DNA of 36,196 nucleotides from CAZQKE01 sp964593865 (GCA_964593865.1 CAZQKE010000090.1:1-36196); one strand, 5' to 3'. Positions 7,232-14,762 are shown, numbered from the stretch's first letter. Made by a program: numbers and translations. The notes: generated by a model from the letters alone, not told the origin.

Positions 7232-7447
7232 CTAGTACCCTTGTATGGCGACATCGGTGGCCTGCAAGCCCTTGCGACCTTGCTCAACGGTGAATTCGAC
7301 TCTCTGGCCTTCTTCCAGGTTCCGAAAGCCGCTGCCCCGGATCGAGGAATAGTGCACAAAGACATCGTCGCCTTCCTCCCGTGCGATAAAGCCGTAGCCT
7401 TTGGCTTCGTTGAACCACTTGACGGTTCCTGTGATTCGTTCAGACAT
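7232..7447 (-). CDS. csp: CspA-family cold-shock protein
   Basis: 71 aa, a complete cold-shock domain that binds single-stranded RNA and DNA. It begins with ITGTVKWFNEAKGYGFI (RNP1 KGYGFI) and contains DDVFVHYSSI (RNP2 VFVHY), ending VAIQGY, the usual CspA layout. It is first in an operon with the RRM protein. Its leader is about 120 nt long and carries a terminator-like hairpin and a segment complementary to the ribosome-binding region (see separate entries), so expression is probably controlled at RNA level. Only a weak Shine-Dalgarno sequence (AAAGG/GGTTGG) precedes the ATG. Confidence 0.95.
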   Translation of the reverse strand: MSERITGTVKWFNEAKGYGFIAREEGDDVFVHYSSIRGSGFRNLEEGQRVEFTVEQGRKGLQATDVAIQGY

Positions 7448-7497
7448 TTTTCCAACCTTTCTTTTATTCTTGTTAGGAGGAAGCCGGTCTGCCCATG

Positions 7498-7527
7498 AAA
7501 AAACGCCCAGACTCGTAAGCCTGGGCG
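7498..7527 (-). terminator. Terminator-like hairpin inside the csp mRNA leader (putative attenuator)
   Basis: In the minus-strand RNA, CGCCCAGGCU and AGUCUGGGCG form a 10-bp stem (7518-7527 with 7504-7513, one G-U pair) closing a UACG tetraloop, followed at once by six U residues (7503-7498). It lies about 40 nt after the predicted start of transcription and 50 nt before the csp start codon. It can only affect the csp transcript or a short RNA from the same promoter. The plus strand has no U-run. Confidence 0.7.
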
Positions 7528-7573
7528 CATCCTACTTGGTTGGACCAGATTCTTACTTCATCCTACGCGCCCC

Positions 7574-7602
7574 ACTATATCATGGAACGATATTTTTGTC
7601 AA
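7574..7602 (-). promoter_or_regulatory. Sigma-70 promoter of csp
   Basis: On the minus strand: TTGACA (7602-7597), 17-bp spacer, TATAGT (7579-7574). The predicted start is near 7567, giving a 120-nt leader. It is divergent from the EF-G-like promoter 60 bp away. Confidence 0.75.
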
Positions 7603-7664
7603 ATTGCAGGGTGGCGTTGGGGGCGGGGGCGGTCTTTTTCCTTCTCCGGCAGGCCGTCCATCGT

Positions 7665-7693
7665 TTGACATCTGGGCCGATATGCCTTACAAT
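7665..7693 (+). promoter_or_regulatory. Sigma-70 promoter of the EF-G paralogue
   Basis: TTGACA (7665-7670), 17-bp spacer, TACAAT (7688-7693), followed about 22 nt later by GGAGGAG and the start codon of the EF-G-like gene. Confidence 0.7.
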
Positions 7694-7726
7694 AGATTGC
7701 CAACCGCAAATGATGGAGGAGTTTGG

Positions 7727-9796
7727 ATGACGATCTACGCGAGCGACAAAATACGAAACCTGGTTCTGCTGGGGCATAGCAGCGCGGGCAAGACATCATT
7801 GGTCGAAGCGATGCTGTTCAACACCGGGGCGGTCAACCGCCTGGGGCGTGTAGATGATGGGACCTCGGTCTCCGACTGGGATGACGAGGAACGCCGACGC
7901 AAAATGTCCATCAACGCCTCGGTGATCCCTTGTGAATGGCAAAAGCATAAACTAAACGTCATCGATACCCCCGGTTACATGGATTTCGTGGGGGAGGTGA
8001 TCAGCGCGTCCAGCGTGGTGGAAGGGGCGATCCTGGTCCTGGATTCCGTAGGCGGCGTTGAAGTGGGGACCGAACAGGTGTGGCATTACGCCCAAGATCG
8101 GAAACTGGCTCCCCTGGCCTTTGTCAACAAGATGGAACGGGACAATGCCAACTTTGAAGCCGTCGTCGCCCAGATCTCGGCCAAGCTGGGCGTGACCGCC
8201 GTTCCCATCCAGCTGCCCATCGGCAGCCAGGCCGATTTCCGGGGCGTAGTAGACCTGATCGCCGAGAAGGCCTACTTGGGGCCGGAGGGGAAGCCCACTT
8301 CCATCCCCGACGACATGGCCGATGCCGTGGAAGAAGCCCGTCTGACCCTTATCGAAGCTGCCGCCGAAGGCAAGGATGAGCTGATGGAAAAGTACTTTGA
8401 GGAAATGACCTTGACGGCGGATGAGATTCGGGAGGGGCTGAAGGCACGTATCGCCCAGGGAGAGATAGCTCCGGTCCTGTGTGGTTCGGCGGCAATGAAC
8501 GTTGGCGTCCACGCTCTGATGCGGGCCGTCATTGATCTCTTGCCTTCCCCTGCCGATGCTGCTCCCTACCAAGCCACGAACCCGGCGACCAACACCACGG
8601 TAGAGTTGCAATCCGATCCCGCGGGGCCGCTGGCCGTCCAGGTCTTCAAGACCGTGGCCGATCCTTACGTGGGTAAGCTCTCCTACTTCCGTGTCTTTTC
8701 CGGCACGTTGGAATCCGATTCGCGGGTGTACAACAGCCGTACCGGTGGTGAAGAGCGGCTGGGGCAGCTCTACACCGTGCGCGGCAAGGAGCAAATACCG
8801 ACTCCTCGCGTCCCGGCGGGCGACATCGGCGCGGTAGCCAAGCTGAGCGAAACGCTGACCGGTGATACCCTCTGCGACCGAGGTGCGCCGCTGCGGCTGG
8901 AGCCGCCGGTTTACCCCAACCCCCTCTACTCCGTTGCCGTCCGGCCCAAAACCAAAGCCGATGCCGCCAAGATCAGCCCGACCCTCACCCGCCTGAGCGA
9001 GCAGGATCCGACGCTGACCTGGCGGCAAGACAAGATCACCCGCGAGACGATCCTTTCCGGCATGGGCGATACCCACATCAGCGTTGCCATCCGGCGCATG
9101 GCCGATACCTTTGGCCTGGGCCTGGAGACCTCCGTACCCAAAGTCCCCTATCGGGAGACCATTACCCGCACCGCCACGGCCCAATACCGCCACAAAAAGC
9201 AAACGGGCGGCGCGGGCCAGTTTGCCGAAGTCCACATGCGCGTCGAACCGCTGGAGCGGGACGCCGGCTACGAATTCGTTTGGGAAGTAGTCGGGATGAA
9301 TGTCTCCAAGACCTTTGGCCCCTCCATTGACAAAGGGGTCAGGTCGGTTATGGCCCAGGGTGTCATTGCCGGTTATCCGGTGGTAGATGTGCTGGTAGCC
9401 GTCTATGACGGCAAGGAACACCCTGTTGACTCCAAAGACATCGCCTTCCAGATCGCCGGGCGCGAGGCTTTCAAGCTTGCCGTCAAAAACGCCGGGCCGG
9501 TGCTCTTGGAACCGATCTACAAATTCACCATCACCGTCCCCGAAGAGTACATGGGGGACGTGTTGAGCGATCTCAACACCCGGCGGGGCCAGGTCTTGGG
9601 TATGGACCAAGTGGGTGAAAATAGCATCGTCACCGCCCTCGTCCCTCTGGCCGAGATGCAGCGCTACGTCAGCGACCTGCGTTCCCTCACCCAGGGGCGG
9701 GGTGTCTTTTCGATGGAATTCGCCGACTATCAGCAAGTGCCGAGCCATTTGGCCGAGCAGATCATCGCCGCGTCCCGCAAGGAAGAGGAAAAGTAG
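7727..9796 (+). CDS. Elongation factor G-like GTPase (EF-G2-type paralogue)
   Basis: 689 aa, same five-domain length as EF-G. The start ATG 7727 has GGAGGAG 5 nt upstream; the frame stays open further 5' but crosses the promoter. GTPase motifs are GHSSAGKTS (G1, ~residues 16-24; canonical EF-G has AHIDAGKT), DTPGYMDF (G3), NKMERD (G4; usual NKMDR) and CGSAAMNVG (G5). Domains IV-V follow, with YRETITRTATAQYRHKKQTG and a C-terminal TQGRGVFSMEFADYQQVP. The divergent G1 and the lack of neighbouring rpsL/rpsG/tuf point to the EF-G-like 'second' paralogue found in many bacteria rather than the main translocase. Its exact role (recycling, stress or GTP-dependent ribosome binding) is open. It faces the cold-shock operon. 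Confidence 0.88.
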   Translation: MTIYASDKIRNLVLLGHSSAGKTSLVEAMLFNTGAVNRLGRVDDGTSVSDWDDEERRRKMSINASVIPCEWQKHKLNVIDTPGYMDFVGEVISASSVVEGAILVLDSVGGVEVGTEQVWHYAQDRKLAPLAFVNKMERDNANFEAVVAQISAKLGVTAVPIQLPIGSQADFRGVVDLIAEKAYLGPEGKPTSIPDDMADAVEEARLTLIEAAAEGKDELMEKYFEEMTLTADEIREGLKARIAQGEIAPVLCGSAAMNVGVHALMRAVIDLLPSPADAAPYQATNPATNTTVELQSDPAGPLAVQVFKTVADPYVGKLSYFRVFSGTLESDSRVYNSRTGGEERLGQLYTVRGKEQIPTPRVPAGDIGAVAKLSETLTGDTLCDRGAPLRLEPPVYPNPLYSVAVRPKTKADAAKISPTLTRLSEQDPTLTWRQDKITRETILSGMGDTHISVAIRRMADTFGLGLETSVPKVPYRETITRTATAQYRHKKQTGGAGQFAEVHMRVEPLERDAGYEFVWEVVGMNVSKTFGPSIDKGVRSVMAQGVIAGYPVVDVLVAVYDGKEHPVDSKDIAFQIAGREAFKLAVKNAGPVLLEPIYKFTITVPEEYMGDVLSDLNTRRGQVLGMDQVGENSIVTALVPLAEMQRYVSDLRSLTQGRGVFSMEFADYQQVPSHLAEQIIAASRKEEEK

Positions 9797-10090
9797 GGGC
9801 AGGTCTTTAACCTTGCGGGAGAGTTCAGAGCGCGGGCCGTGGCCTGCACCAAGTCTGGAAATGCGCCACACGGTCCGGCGCGAAGGAAGCGAGGGGTGTG
9901 GCCCGTATCGGGCCGGATAAGGGAAAGGAGGTGCATCGGGAGAAAAAAGGTAGCCGTACTCCGTCGGTTTCTTGCTCTCTCATAGGGCGTTGGGGAGCGG
10001 TTTCGGCGGGAATGCCCATCTCCCCGCGGGAGATGACCGAAAAGTTCTGTCCCCATCGCCCTCCTTACCATCCGCTAAGGAGAACATACA
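9797..10090 (+). other. 294-bp gap before ugpC: structured, no credible gene
   Basis: Contains inverted repeats GCCACAC/GTGTGGC (about 9867-9904) and GGCCCG/CGGGCC (about 9900-9914), a perfect but orphan Shine-Dalgarno sequence AAGGAGGTG (9925-9933) with no ATG/GTG/TTG at working distance, and a compact stem CATCTCCC/GGGAGATG (10017-10035) nested inside TTTCGG/CCGAAA. No clear promoter was found. The small open frame across it has no protein-like features. It may be a structured leader of the following gene. Confidence 0.5.
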
Positions 10091-11191
10091 ATGGCAAGCA
10101 TCACCTATGAGCATGTGTGGAAAAGATTTGGCGATGTGATCGCCGTCCGAGACCTGGACATCCATATTGAGGACAAAGAGTTCTTGGTGTTCGTCGGGCC
10201 TTCCGGCTGTGGCAAATCCACCAGCCTGCGAATGCTGGCCGGATTGGAAGAGGTGACGGAAGGCAACATCTACATCGGTGACCGTCTGGTCAACGACGTG
10301 CCGCCCAAGGATCGCAATATCGCCATGGTCTTCCAGAGCTACGCCCTCTACCCCCACATGTCGGTCTATGACAACATGGCCTTTGGCCTCAAACTGCGCA
10401 AGACGCCCAAAAGCGAAATTGACCGCCGTGTCAAAGAGGCTGCCGCCATCCTAGGCATTGAGGACCTGCTGGATCGCAAACCCAAGCAGCTATCCGGCGG
10501 CCAGCGGCAGCGCGTTGCCCTGGGCCGGGCCATCGTCCGCGAACCGGCGGTGTTCCTCATGGACGAGCCTCTTTCCAACCTGGATGCCAAGCTCCGCGTT
10601 CAGACCCGCGCCGAGATCTCTAAATTGCACCAGCGGCTGGAAACGACCTTCATCTACGTCACCCACGACCAGGTAGAGGCCATGACCATGGGCACCCGCA
10701 TCTGCGTTCTGCGTGACGGCGTCATGCAGCAGTTGGATACTCCTCAGAACTTGTACGACAAACCGGACAACGTGTTCGTCGCCGGTTTCATCGGCAGCCC
10801 GGCCATGAACTTTTTTGACGTGACGTTGGTCGAGCAGGATGGGGATGTGTACGTGGACGGCGGGACCTTCCGGCTCAAGCTGCCGCCGGAAAAGGCACAG
10901 GCTGCCCGCGCTTACCTCGGCCAGCAGGTGATCTTTGGGGCCCGTCCGGAGGACATCCACGACCGAGAATACGCCCCACCCGGCATCCGCGCCGAGCCGA
11001 TGACGGCGACCGTAGACGTGACCGAGCTGATGGGCAACGAAATCTTTGTCTATCTGCTCACCGGCAAAAAGCAGTTCATCGCCCGCGTGGACCCGCGCAC
11101 CTCGGCGCGGGTGGGCAACGAGCTGGATGTCGTGGTCAACATGGATAACATCCACCTCTTTGATCGGCAGACCGAAAAAGCGATCCGCTAA
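10091..11191 (+). CDS. ugpC: Sugar ABC transporter ATP-binding protein (UgpC/MsmK family)
   Basis: 366 aa cytoplasmic ATPase of a carbohydrate (CUT1-type) ABC importer. Walker A GPSGCGKST (36-44), Q-loop MVFQSYALYPHMSV, signature LSGGQRQR, Walker B VFLMDEPLSNLDA and the switch His in YVTHDQVEAM are all intact. The C-terminal third carries the regulatory TOBE/OB-fold region (GARPEDIHD) typical of UgpC/MalK/MsmK. AAGGAG precedes the ATG by 8 nt. No permease or binding-protein genes adjoin it, as is common for shared MsmK-type ATPases that serve several sugar importers. A strong terminator follows at once. Confidence 0.93.
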   Translation: MASITYEHVWKRFGDVIAVRDLDIHIEDKEFLVFVGPSGCGKSTSLRMLAGLEEVTEGNIYIGDRLVNDVPPKDRNIAMVFQSYALYPHMSVYDNMAFGLKLRKTPKSEIDRRVKEAAAILGIEDLLDRKPKQLSGGQRQRVALGRAIVREPAVFLMDEPLSNLDAKLRVQTRAEISKLHQRLETTFIYVTHDQVEAMTMGTRICVLRDGVMQQLDTPQNLYDKPDNVFVAGFIGSPAMNFFDVTLVEQDGDVYVDGGTFRLKLPPEKAQAARAYLGQQVIFGARPEDIHDREYAPPGIRAEPMTATVDVTELMGNEIFVYLLTGKKQFIARVDPRTSARVGNELDVVVNMDNIHLFDRQTEKAIR

Positions 11192-11216
11192 CGCGGCAAA
11201 ACAGGATCAAAGGCGC

Positions 11217-11254
11217 AATGCACAATTCTCCGAGAGAATTGTGCATTGTTTTAA
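11217..11254 (+). terminator. Rho-independent terminator after ugpC
   Basis: A perfect 14-bp stem (AATGCACAATTCTC with GAGAATTGTGCATT, 11217-11230 and 11234-11247) around a CGA loop, followed by GTTTTAA. It lies 25 nt after the ugpC stop and rules out the upstream ATG at 11218 as a start for the next gene. Confidence 0.85.
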
Positions 11255-11271
11255 CTTGGCCGGAAAAGCGT

Positions 11272-12477
11272 ATGACGGCTACGTTGAGCGAGCGGTTGCG
11301 ATGGCTGGGTGTGCTGCAGGGGGCGCGGCATCTTCGGCCTCGGCGGCGTGTCCATACCGTTGAAGAATTGCTGCCCGCCGGGCAGATTGTGCGCACAGAG
11401 CACGGTCCTTTCTTTCTACTGCGTCGGACCTATGGGGCGGAGATGCGCCACGGCATACATGCCCTGGGCGAATTTTGGGAGAAAGACCTGCGCACCGCAG
11501 CCCACCTGGCGCGCGACGAACGGCTGGCCGATGCCGAGCCGGAACGTATTGCCTTCATAGACATAGAAACCACCGGCCTGGGGGGCGCGGGCGCCTGCGC
11601 CTTCCTCATCGGCGTCGGCATGTTTGAGACGGGGCGGTTTGTCGTCCATCAGTTCTTTATGCGCGACTATGGTGAAGAACAGGCCCAGCTACAGGCCGTG
11701 GGGGACCTCCTCGGTCGGGCGGCGGCGGTGGTGAGCTTCAACGGCAAGGGGTTTGACCTGCCCTTCTTGGAAAATCGCTTCATCCTGACACGCCGGTTGT
11801 CGCCTCTGGACGATGTCCCTCACCTGGACCTGTTGCCCGCAGCCCGCCGACTGTGGAAACATCGCTTGTCCTCTTGTACCTTGTCCTCTTTGGAGCGAGA
11901 AGTGCTGGGTGTTCGGCGTAGCCGCCGAGACGTCCCAGGTTGGCTCATTCCCTACCTTTACGCCGACTATGTCCGGAGTGGTGATGCTCGGCGGATGCCC
12001 GACATTTTCTACCACAATGCCCAGGACATCCTTTCCCTGGTGACGTTGGCGGTGCACATATGCGACCTGATAGACACCTTGCCGGAGAAGATCCCGGAGG
12101 AGGACCTGTACGGTTTGGGGCGTATTTGGCAGGAAATGGGCCGGTTCGGGCGGGCCGAGTGGGCTTGGAGCCGCGCAGCAGTGGCCGGTACAACAGAAGT
12201 GCGTCGGCGGGCCATGCGCGATCTGGCGTTGCTCCTCAAACGGCAGGAACGGCGCAGCGAGGCCGTGGCCTGGTGGCAGCACCTGGCCGAAGCCGGTTCG
12301 GCCTGGGCCTGTGAAGAATTGGCCAAGCATTACGAATGGCATGATGTGGACCTGCAGCGGGCCATAACCTGGGCGCGGCGGGGTCTGGACCTCAGCCGGG
12401 GCGACGACCGGGCGGCTTTTGTCCATCGCCTGGCGCGGCTGGAGCGCAAATGTGGGAGCGGTCCGACCGTCACTTGA
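11272..12477 (+). CDS. YprB-like DEDD exonuclease-domain protein with helical-repeat tail
   Basis: 401 aa. The ribonuclease H-like (PF13482/YprB-type) domain shows FIDIETTGL (first Asp-Glu), VVSFNGKGFDLPFLENRF (second Asp), and YHNAQDILSLVTL (last Asp), the acidic set of DEDD exonucleases. The C-terminal ~110 residues are alpha-helical repeats resembling TPR (MGRFGRAEWAWSRAAVAG, RRAMRDLALLLKRQERRSEA). The start ATG 11272 was chosen because an earlier in-frame ATG lies in the terminator hairpin; only a weak GGAAAAG precedes it. The nucleic acid substrate is unknown; it is probably a cytoplasmic DNA or RNA 3' exonuclease. The gene overlaps the -35 box of the pcm promoter at its end. Confidence 0.82.
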   Translation: MTATLSERLRWLGVLQGARHLRPRRRVHTVEELLPAGQIVRTEHGPFFLLRRTYGAEMRHGIHALGEFWEKDLRTAAHLARDERLADAEPERIAFIDIETTGLGGAGACAFLIGVGMFETGRFVVHQFFMRDYGEEQAQLQAVGDLLGRAAAVVSFNGKGFDLPFLENRFILTRRLSPLDDVPHLDLLPAARRLWKHRLSSCTLSSLEREVLGVRRSRRDVPGWLIPYLYADYVRSGDARRMPDIFYHNAQDILSLVTLAVHICDLIDTLPEKIPEEDLYGLGRIWQEMGRFGRAEWAWSRAAVAGTTEVRRRAMRDLALLLKRQERRSEAVAWWQHLAEAGSAWACEELAKHYEWHDVDLQRAITWARRGLDLSRGDDRAAFVHRLARLERKCGSGPTVT

Positions 12478-12502
12478 AATTCGCCTGGGAACATGATACA
12501 AT
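12474..12502 (+). promoter_or_regulatory. Sigma-70 promoter of pcm
   Basis: TTGAAA (12474-12479), 17-bp spacer, TACAAT (12497-12502). It overlaps the stop codon of the upstream gene and gives a leader of about 18 nt with GGGGAGG. Confidence 0.7.
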
Positions 12503-12526
12503 AAGCGGGCCGGGGAGGTGAGAAAA

Positions 12527-13138
12527 ATGGACATGGTCGAGACCCAAATCCGCCGCCGAGGCGTGACGGATCAAGACGTATTGGCCGCGATGGAGCGCGT
12601 CCCCCGCCACGAGTTCGTGCCGGAACAGTACCGCGATCAAGCCTATGAAGATCATCCCCTGCCCATCGGCTACGGGCAGACCATCTCGCAGCCCTACATC
12701 GTCGCCCTGATGACCGAGCTTCTCCGGCTGGAAAGCACGGACCGCGTACTGGAAGTCGGGACGGGTTCCGGCTACCAAGCGGCCATCCTGGCCGAGATCG
12801 TTGCCGAGGTTTACACCGTAGAGATCATCGAAGAACTGGCCCGCGAGGCCCAAGAGCGGCTCAAGCGATTGGGCTATCACAACGTCCACGTCCGCCATGG
12901 GGATGGTTATTACGGTTGGGAAGAGCACGCTCCTTACGATGCCATCATCGTCACCGCCGCACCGGACCACATCCCCCAGCCCTTGATCCGGCAGTTGAAA
13001 GATGGAGCGAGCATGGTGATCCCCGTCGGCCCGCGCGGTGGCTATCAAACCTTGTGGCAGATCACCAAGGAGGGGGACAAGATCATCAAACGTGACGTTA
13101 CCGGCGTCCTTTTCGTCCCCCTCACCGGTGAACATTGA
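12527..13138 (+). CDS. pcm: Protein-L-isoaspartate O-methyltransferase
   Basis: 203 aa. Methylates L-isoaspartyl residues in damaged proteins using S-adenosylmethionine. Visible are RVPRHEFVP, the PIGYGQTISQPYIVA substrate/SAM motif, the SAM-binding LEVGTGSGYQAAILAEI, and the later YDAIIVTAAPDHIP and LKDGASMVIPVG segments, all typical of bacterial PCMT at normal length. GGGGAGG ends 8 nt before the ATG at 12527. An in-frame GTG at 12518 overlaps that ribosome-binding site and is less likely. It is transcribed from its own promoter and precedes the ATP synthase operon. Confidence 0.95.
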   Translation: MDMVETQIRRRGVTDQDVLAAMERVPRHEFVPEQYRDQAYEDHPLPIGYGQTISQPYIVALMTELLRLESTDRVLEVGTGSGYQAAILAEIVAEVYTVEIIEELAREAQERLKRLGYHNVHVRHGDGYYGWEEHAPYDAIIVTAAPDHIPQPLIRQLKDGASMVIPVGPRGGYQTLWQITKEGDKIIKRDVTGVLFVPLTGEH

Positions 13139-13170
13139 GCGCAAAGAGCCGGATTTGCCAAAAGCGATAT

Positions 13171-13199
13171 TTGCCAAATCCTCCGGCCTCTGCTATAAT
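13171..13199 (+). promoter_or_regulatory. Sigma-70 promoter of the ATP synthase operon
   Basis: TTGCCA (13171-13176), 17-bp spacer, TATAAT (13194-13199). The -35 box lies inside the second of two direct copies of ATTTGCCAAA (13153-13162 and 13169-13178), 16 bp apart, which may be a regulator site. Confidence 0.75.
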
Positions 13200-13230
13200 C
13201 TGGCGCACATGGCTCAAGAATCAGACGCTG

Positions 13231-13491
13231 ATGAAGTTTGGACATGCCTGGGGCCTAGCCTGGAACCTGAGTTGGACCATGCTCTTTTCGCTGATGGTCC
13301 CCCTCTTTCTCGGCATTTGGCTCGATAAGAAATTGAACACCACCCCGCTTTTCATCCTGATCGGGGCGGTGCTTGGCATCGCAGCGGCCACGGTGGGGGT
13401 AGCACGGATCGCATTGCGGACCTTATCTCCGCTGGCAGGCGAGGACCAGGACCGACAAACAGGAACGAAGGACGAGGAGGAACCGGAGTAG
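13231..13491 (+). CDS. AtpI/AtpZ-type ATP synthase assembly or Mg-transport subunit
   Basis: 86 aa with two membrane helices (TMLFSLMVPLFLGIWLD and LFILIGAVLGIAAATVGVA) and a charged C-terminal tail ending DEEEPE. The FLGIWLDKKLNTTPLF loop is characteristic of the AtpI/AtpZ family that opens many atp operons and helps assemble the c-ring or move Mg. The start is uncertain. ATG 13231 is first in the conserved frame but has no Shine-Dalgarno sequence. An ATG at 13209, close to the predicted transcription start, opens a different frame (MAQESDADEVW), leaving room for a frameshift or an alternative non-ATG start. The stop overlaps the atpB start by 1 nt (TAGTG). Confidence 0.78.
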   Translation: MKFGHAWGLAWNLSWTMLFSLMVPLFLGIWLDKKLNTTPLFILIGAVLGIAAATVGVARIALRTLSPLAGEDQDRQTGTKDEEEPE

Positions 13492-14498
13492 TGTCAAAAC
13501 TGCTATCCCGCAAAGTGCTGATTCCAACGCTGATTCTCATCGTTGCATTGGTCGTGTTAAGCCTCTTGCCCATTCCGGGCGTGATCGTCCCCGAAATTTC
13601 CATCCCTGCCGAAGTCGTCCTACACCTGTTCGGCTTTCCCATCACCAATACCCTGCTGGCCACCTGGCTGACCATGATCATCCTCATTGTCGGCTCTTGG
13701 CTCATCACCCGCAAAATGGAAATGGTTCCCGGTCGCTGGCAAGGGATGTTGGAGATGATCATCGAAGGCTTTTACGGCTTGGTAGAGGGGGCGACCGAGC
13801 GCAAGTGGGCGCGGCGGTTCTTCCCCATCGTCACCACCATCATGCTCTTCCTGATCGTCTCCAACTGGCTGGGGTTAACCCCCCTTTACGGTGGCTGGGG
13901 CATCCTGGAAGAAGCCCATGAAGGCGAACACGGCCAGCCGGTTCAATGGCTCAACGAGGATCATTCCATCGGCCTCTGGATTAAGGCAGAAGGGGAAGGC
14001 GAACATGGTGCGCATGAGGAACCGACCTATAAACTGGCCCCCATGTTCCGCTCGGCGGCCACCGATCTGAACACCACTCTGGCCCTGGCCGTCGTTTCCG
14101 TCTTTATGACCCAAGTGTTCGGCGTCTGGGCGTTGGGGCCGGGTTACTTTGGCAAATTCATCGCCCTGAAAGGCGTCGTCAAAGCCTTTACCAAACCCGG
14201 CCTGGGCTGTGTGGGGCGCATCGGGGCCTTTTTCATGGGCCTCATTGAGATCTTTGTGGGGATCGTGGAACTGATCAGCGAGATCGGCAAGATCATCTCC
14301 TTCTCCTTCCGTCTCTTTGGCAACATCTTTGCCGGGGAAGTCTTGCTGGGTGTGATGGCCTTCCTGATCCCCTACCTAATTTCCTTGCCCTTCTACGGCC
14401 TGGAACTGTTCGTCGGCTTTGTCCAGGCGTTGGTGTTCATGATGCTGACCGTAGCCTTCTTTGTGACCGCCATGAGCAACCATGGCGAAGAGCACTAA
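13491..14498 (+). CDS. atpB: F0F1 ATP synthase subunit a
   Basis: 335 aa membrane protein forming the proton half-channels next to the c-ring. The essential arginine is R274 in RLFGNIFAGE; RSAATDLNTTLALAVV supplies the conserved Asp/Asn helix, followed by LISEIGKIISFSFRLFG. It begins with GTG at 13491, overlapping the upstream stop, with GAGGAGG about 8 nt before. Between the second and third helices lies a charged His/Glu-rich stretch of roughly 45 residues (for example EEAHEGEHGQ), longer than in E. coli, probably an external loop. Confidence 0.95.
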   Translation: MSKLLSRKVLIPTLILIVALVVLSLLPIPGVIVPEISIPAEVVLHLFGFPITNTLLATWLTMIILIVGSWLITRKMEMVPGRWQGMLEMIIEGFYGLVEGATERKWARRFFPIVTTIMLFLIVSNWLGLTPLYGGWGILEEAHEGEHGQPVQWLNEDHSIGLWIKAEGEGEHGAHEEPTYKLAPMFRSAATDLNTTLALAVVSVFMTQVFGVWALGPGYFGKFIALKGVVKAFTKPGLGCVGRIGAFFMGLIEIFVGIVELISEIGKIISFSFRLFGNIFAGEVLLGVMAFLIPYLISLPFYGLELFVGFVQALVFMMLTVAFFVTAMSNHGEEH

Positions 14499-14534
14499 AC
14501 CCATTGTAAATCAAATCGAGGAGGACGAGTACAA

Positions 14535-14762
14535 ATGAATGCTGAGACCATGCGACTGTTGGCAGCAGCCCTGGCCATCGGTTTGGGCGCATTGGGACCC
14601 GGCTTGGGGCTGGGCATGATCGGCTCCAAAGCGATGGAAGCCCTGGGACGCAACCCGGAAGCCAGTGGGGAAATCTTTGTGCCCTTGATCCTCAGCCTGG
14701 CCTTTACCGAGGCCATCGGCATCTATGCCCTGGTCGTAGCCTTGATCATCAAATTTGTCTAG
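14535..14762 (+). CDS. atpE: F0F1 ATP synthase subunit c
   Basis: 75 aa hairpin of two membrane helices forming the rotor ring. Helix 1 has the GxGxGxG packing motif (G21, G23, G25, G27), the polar loop is GRNPEA (38-43), and the ion-carrying carboxylate is E59 in AFTEAIGIYALVV. Aligned with the Na-type Ilyobacter ring, the helix-1 Gln ligand is L26 here and the Ser after the Glu is A60, so proton coupling is predicted. GAGGAGG precedes the ATG. An 85-bp gap with a strong hairpin separates it from atpF, unlike the tight spacing elsewhere in the operon. Confidence 0.97.
   Translation: MNAETMRLLAAALAIGLGALGPGLGLGMIGSKAMEALGRNPEASGEIFVPLILSLAFTEAIGIYALVVALIIKFV

Noticed and set aside
7567..7573. 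GGGCGC just after the csp -10 box pairing with GCGCCC in the terminator stem as a classical antiterminator
   Set aside because: These bases lie in the stretch between the -10 box and the predicted transcription start, so they are probably not in the RNA.
7952..9871. A 639-codon open frame on the minus strand opposite the EF-G-like gene
   Set aside because: It lies fully antisense to a well-supported gene, has no family features, and its composition is that expected of the complement of GC-rich codons.
9898..10110. A 70-codon frame starting near the orphan AAGGAGGTG
   Set aside because: Start codons are too close to or upstream of that site, the translation has no protein-like pattern, and it runs into ugpC in another frame.
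11218..11271. Earlier ATG (11218) as start of the exonuclease-like gene
   Set aside because: It lies inside the perfect terminator hairpin after ugpC, and the added residues have no family match.
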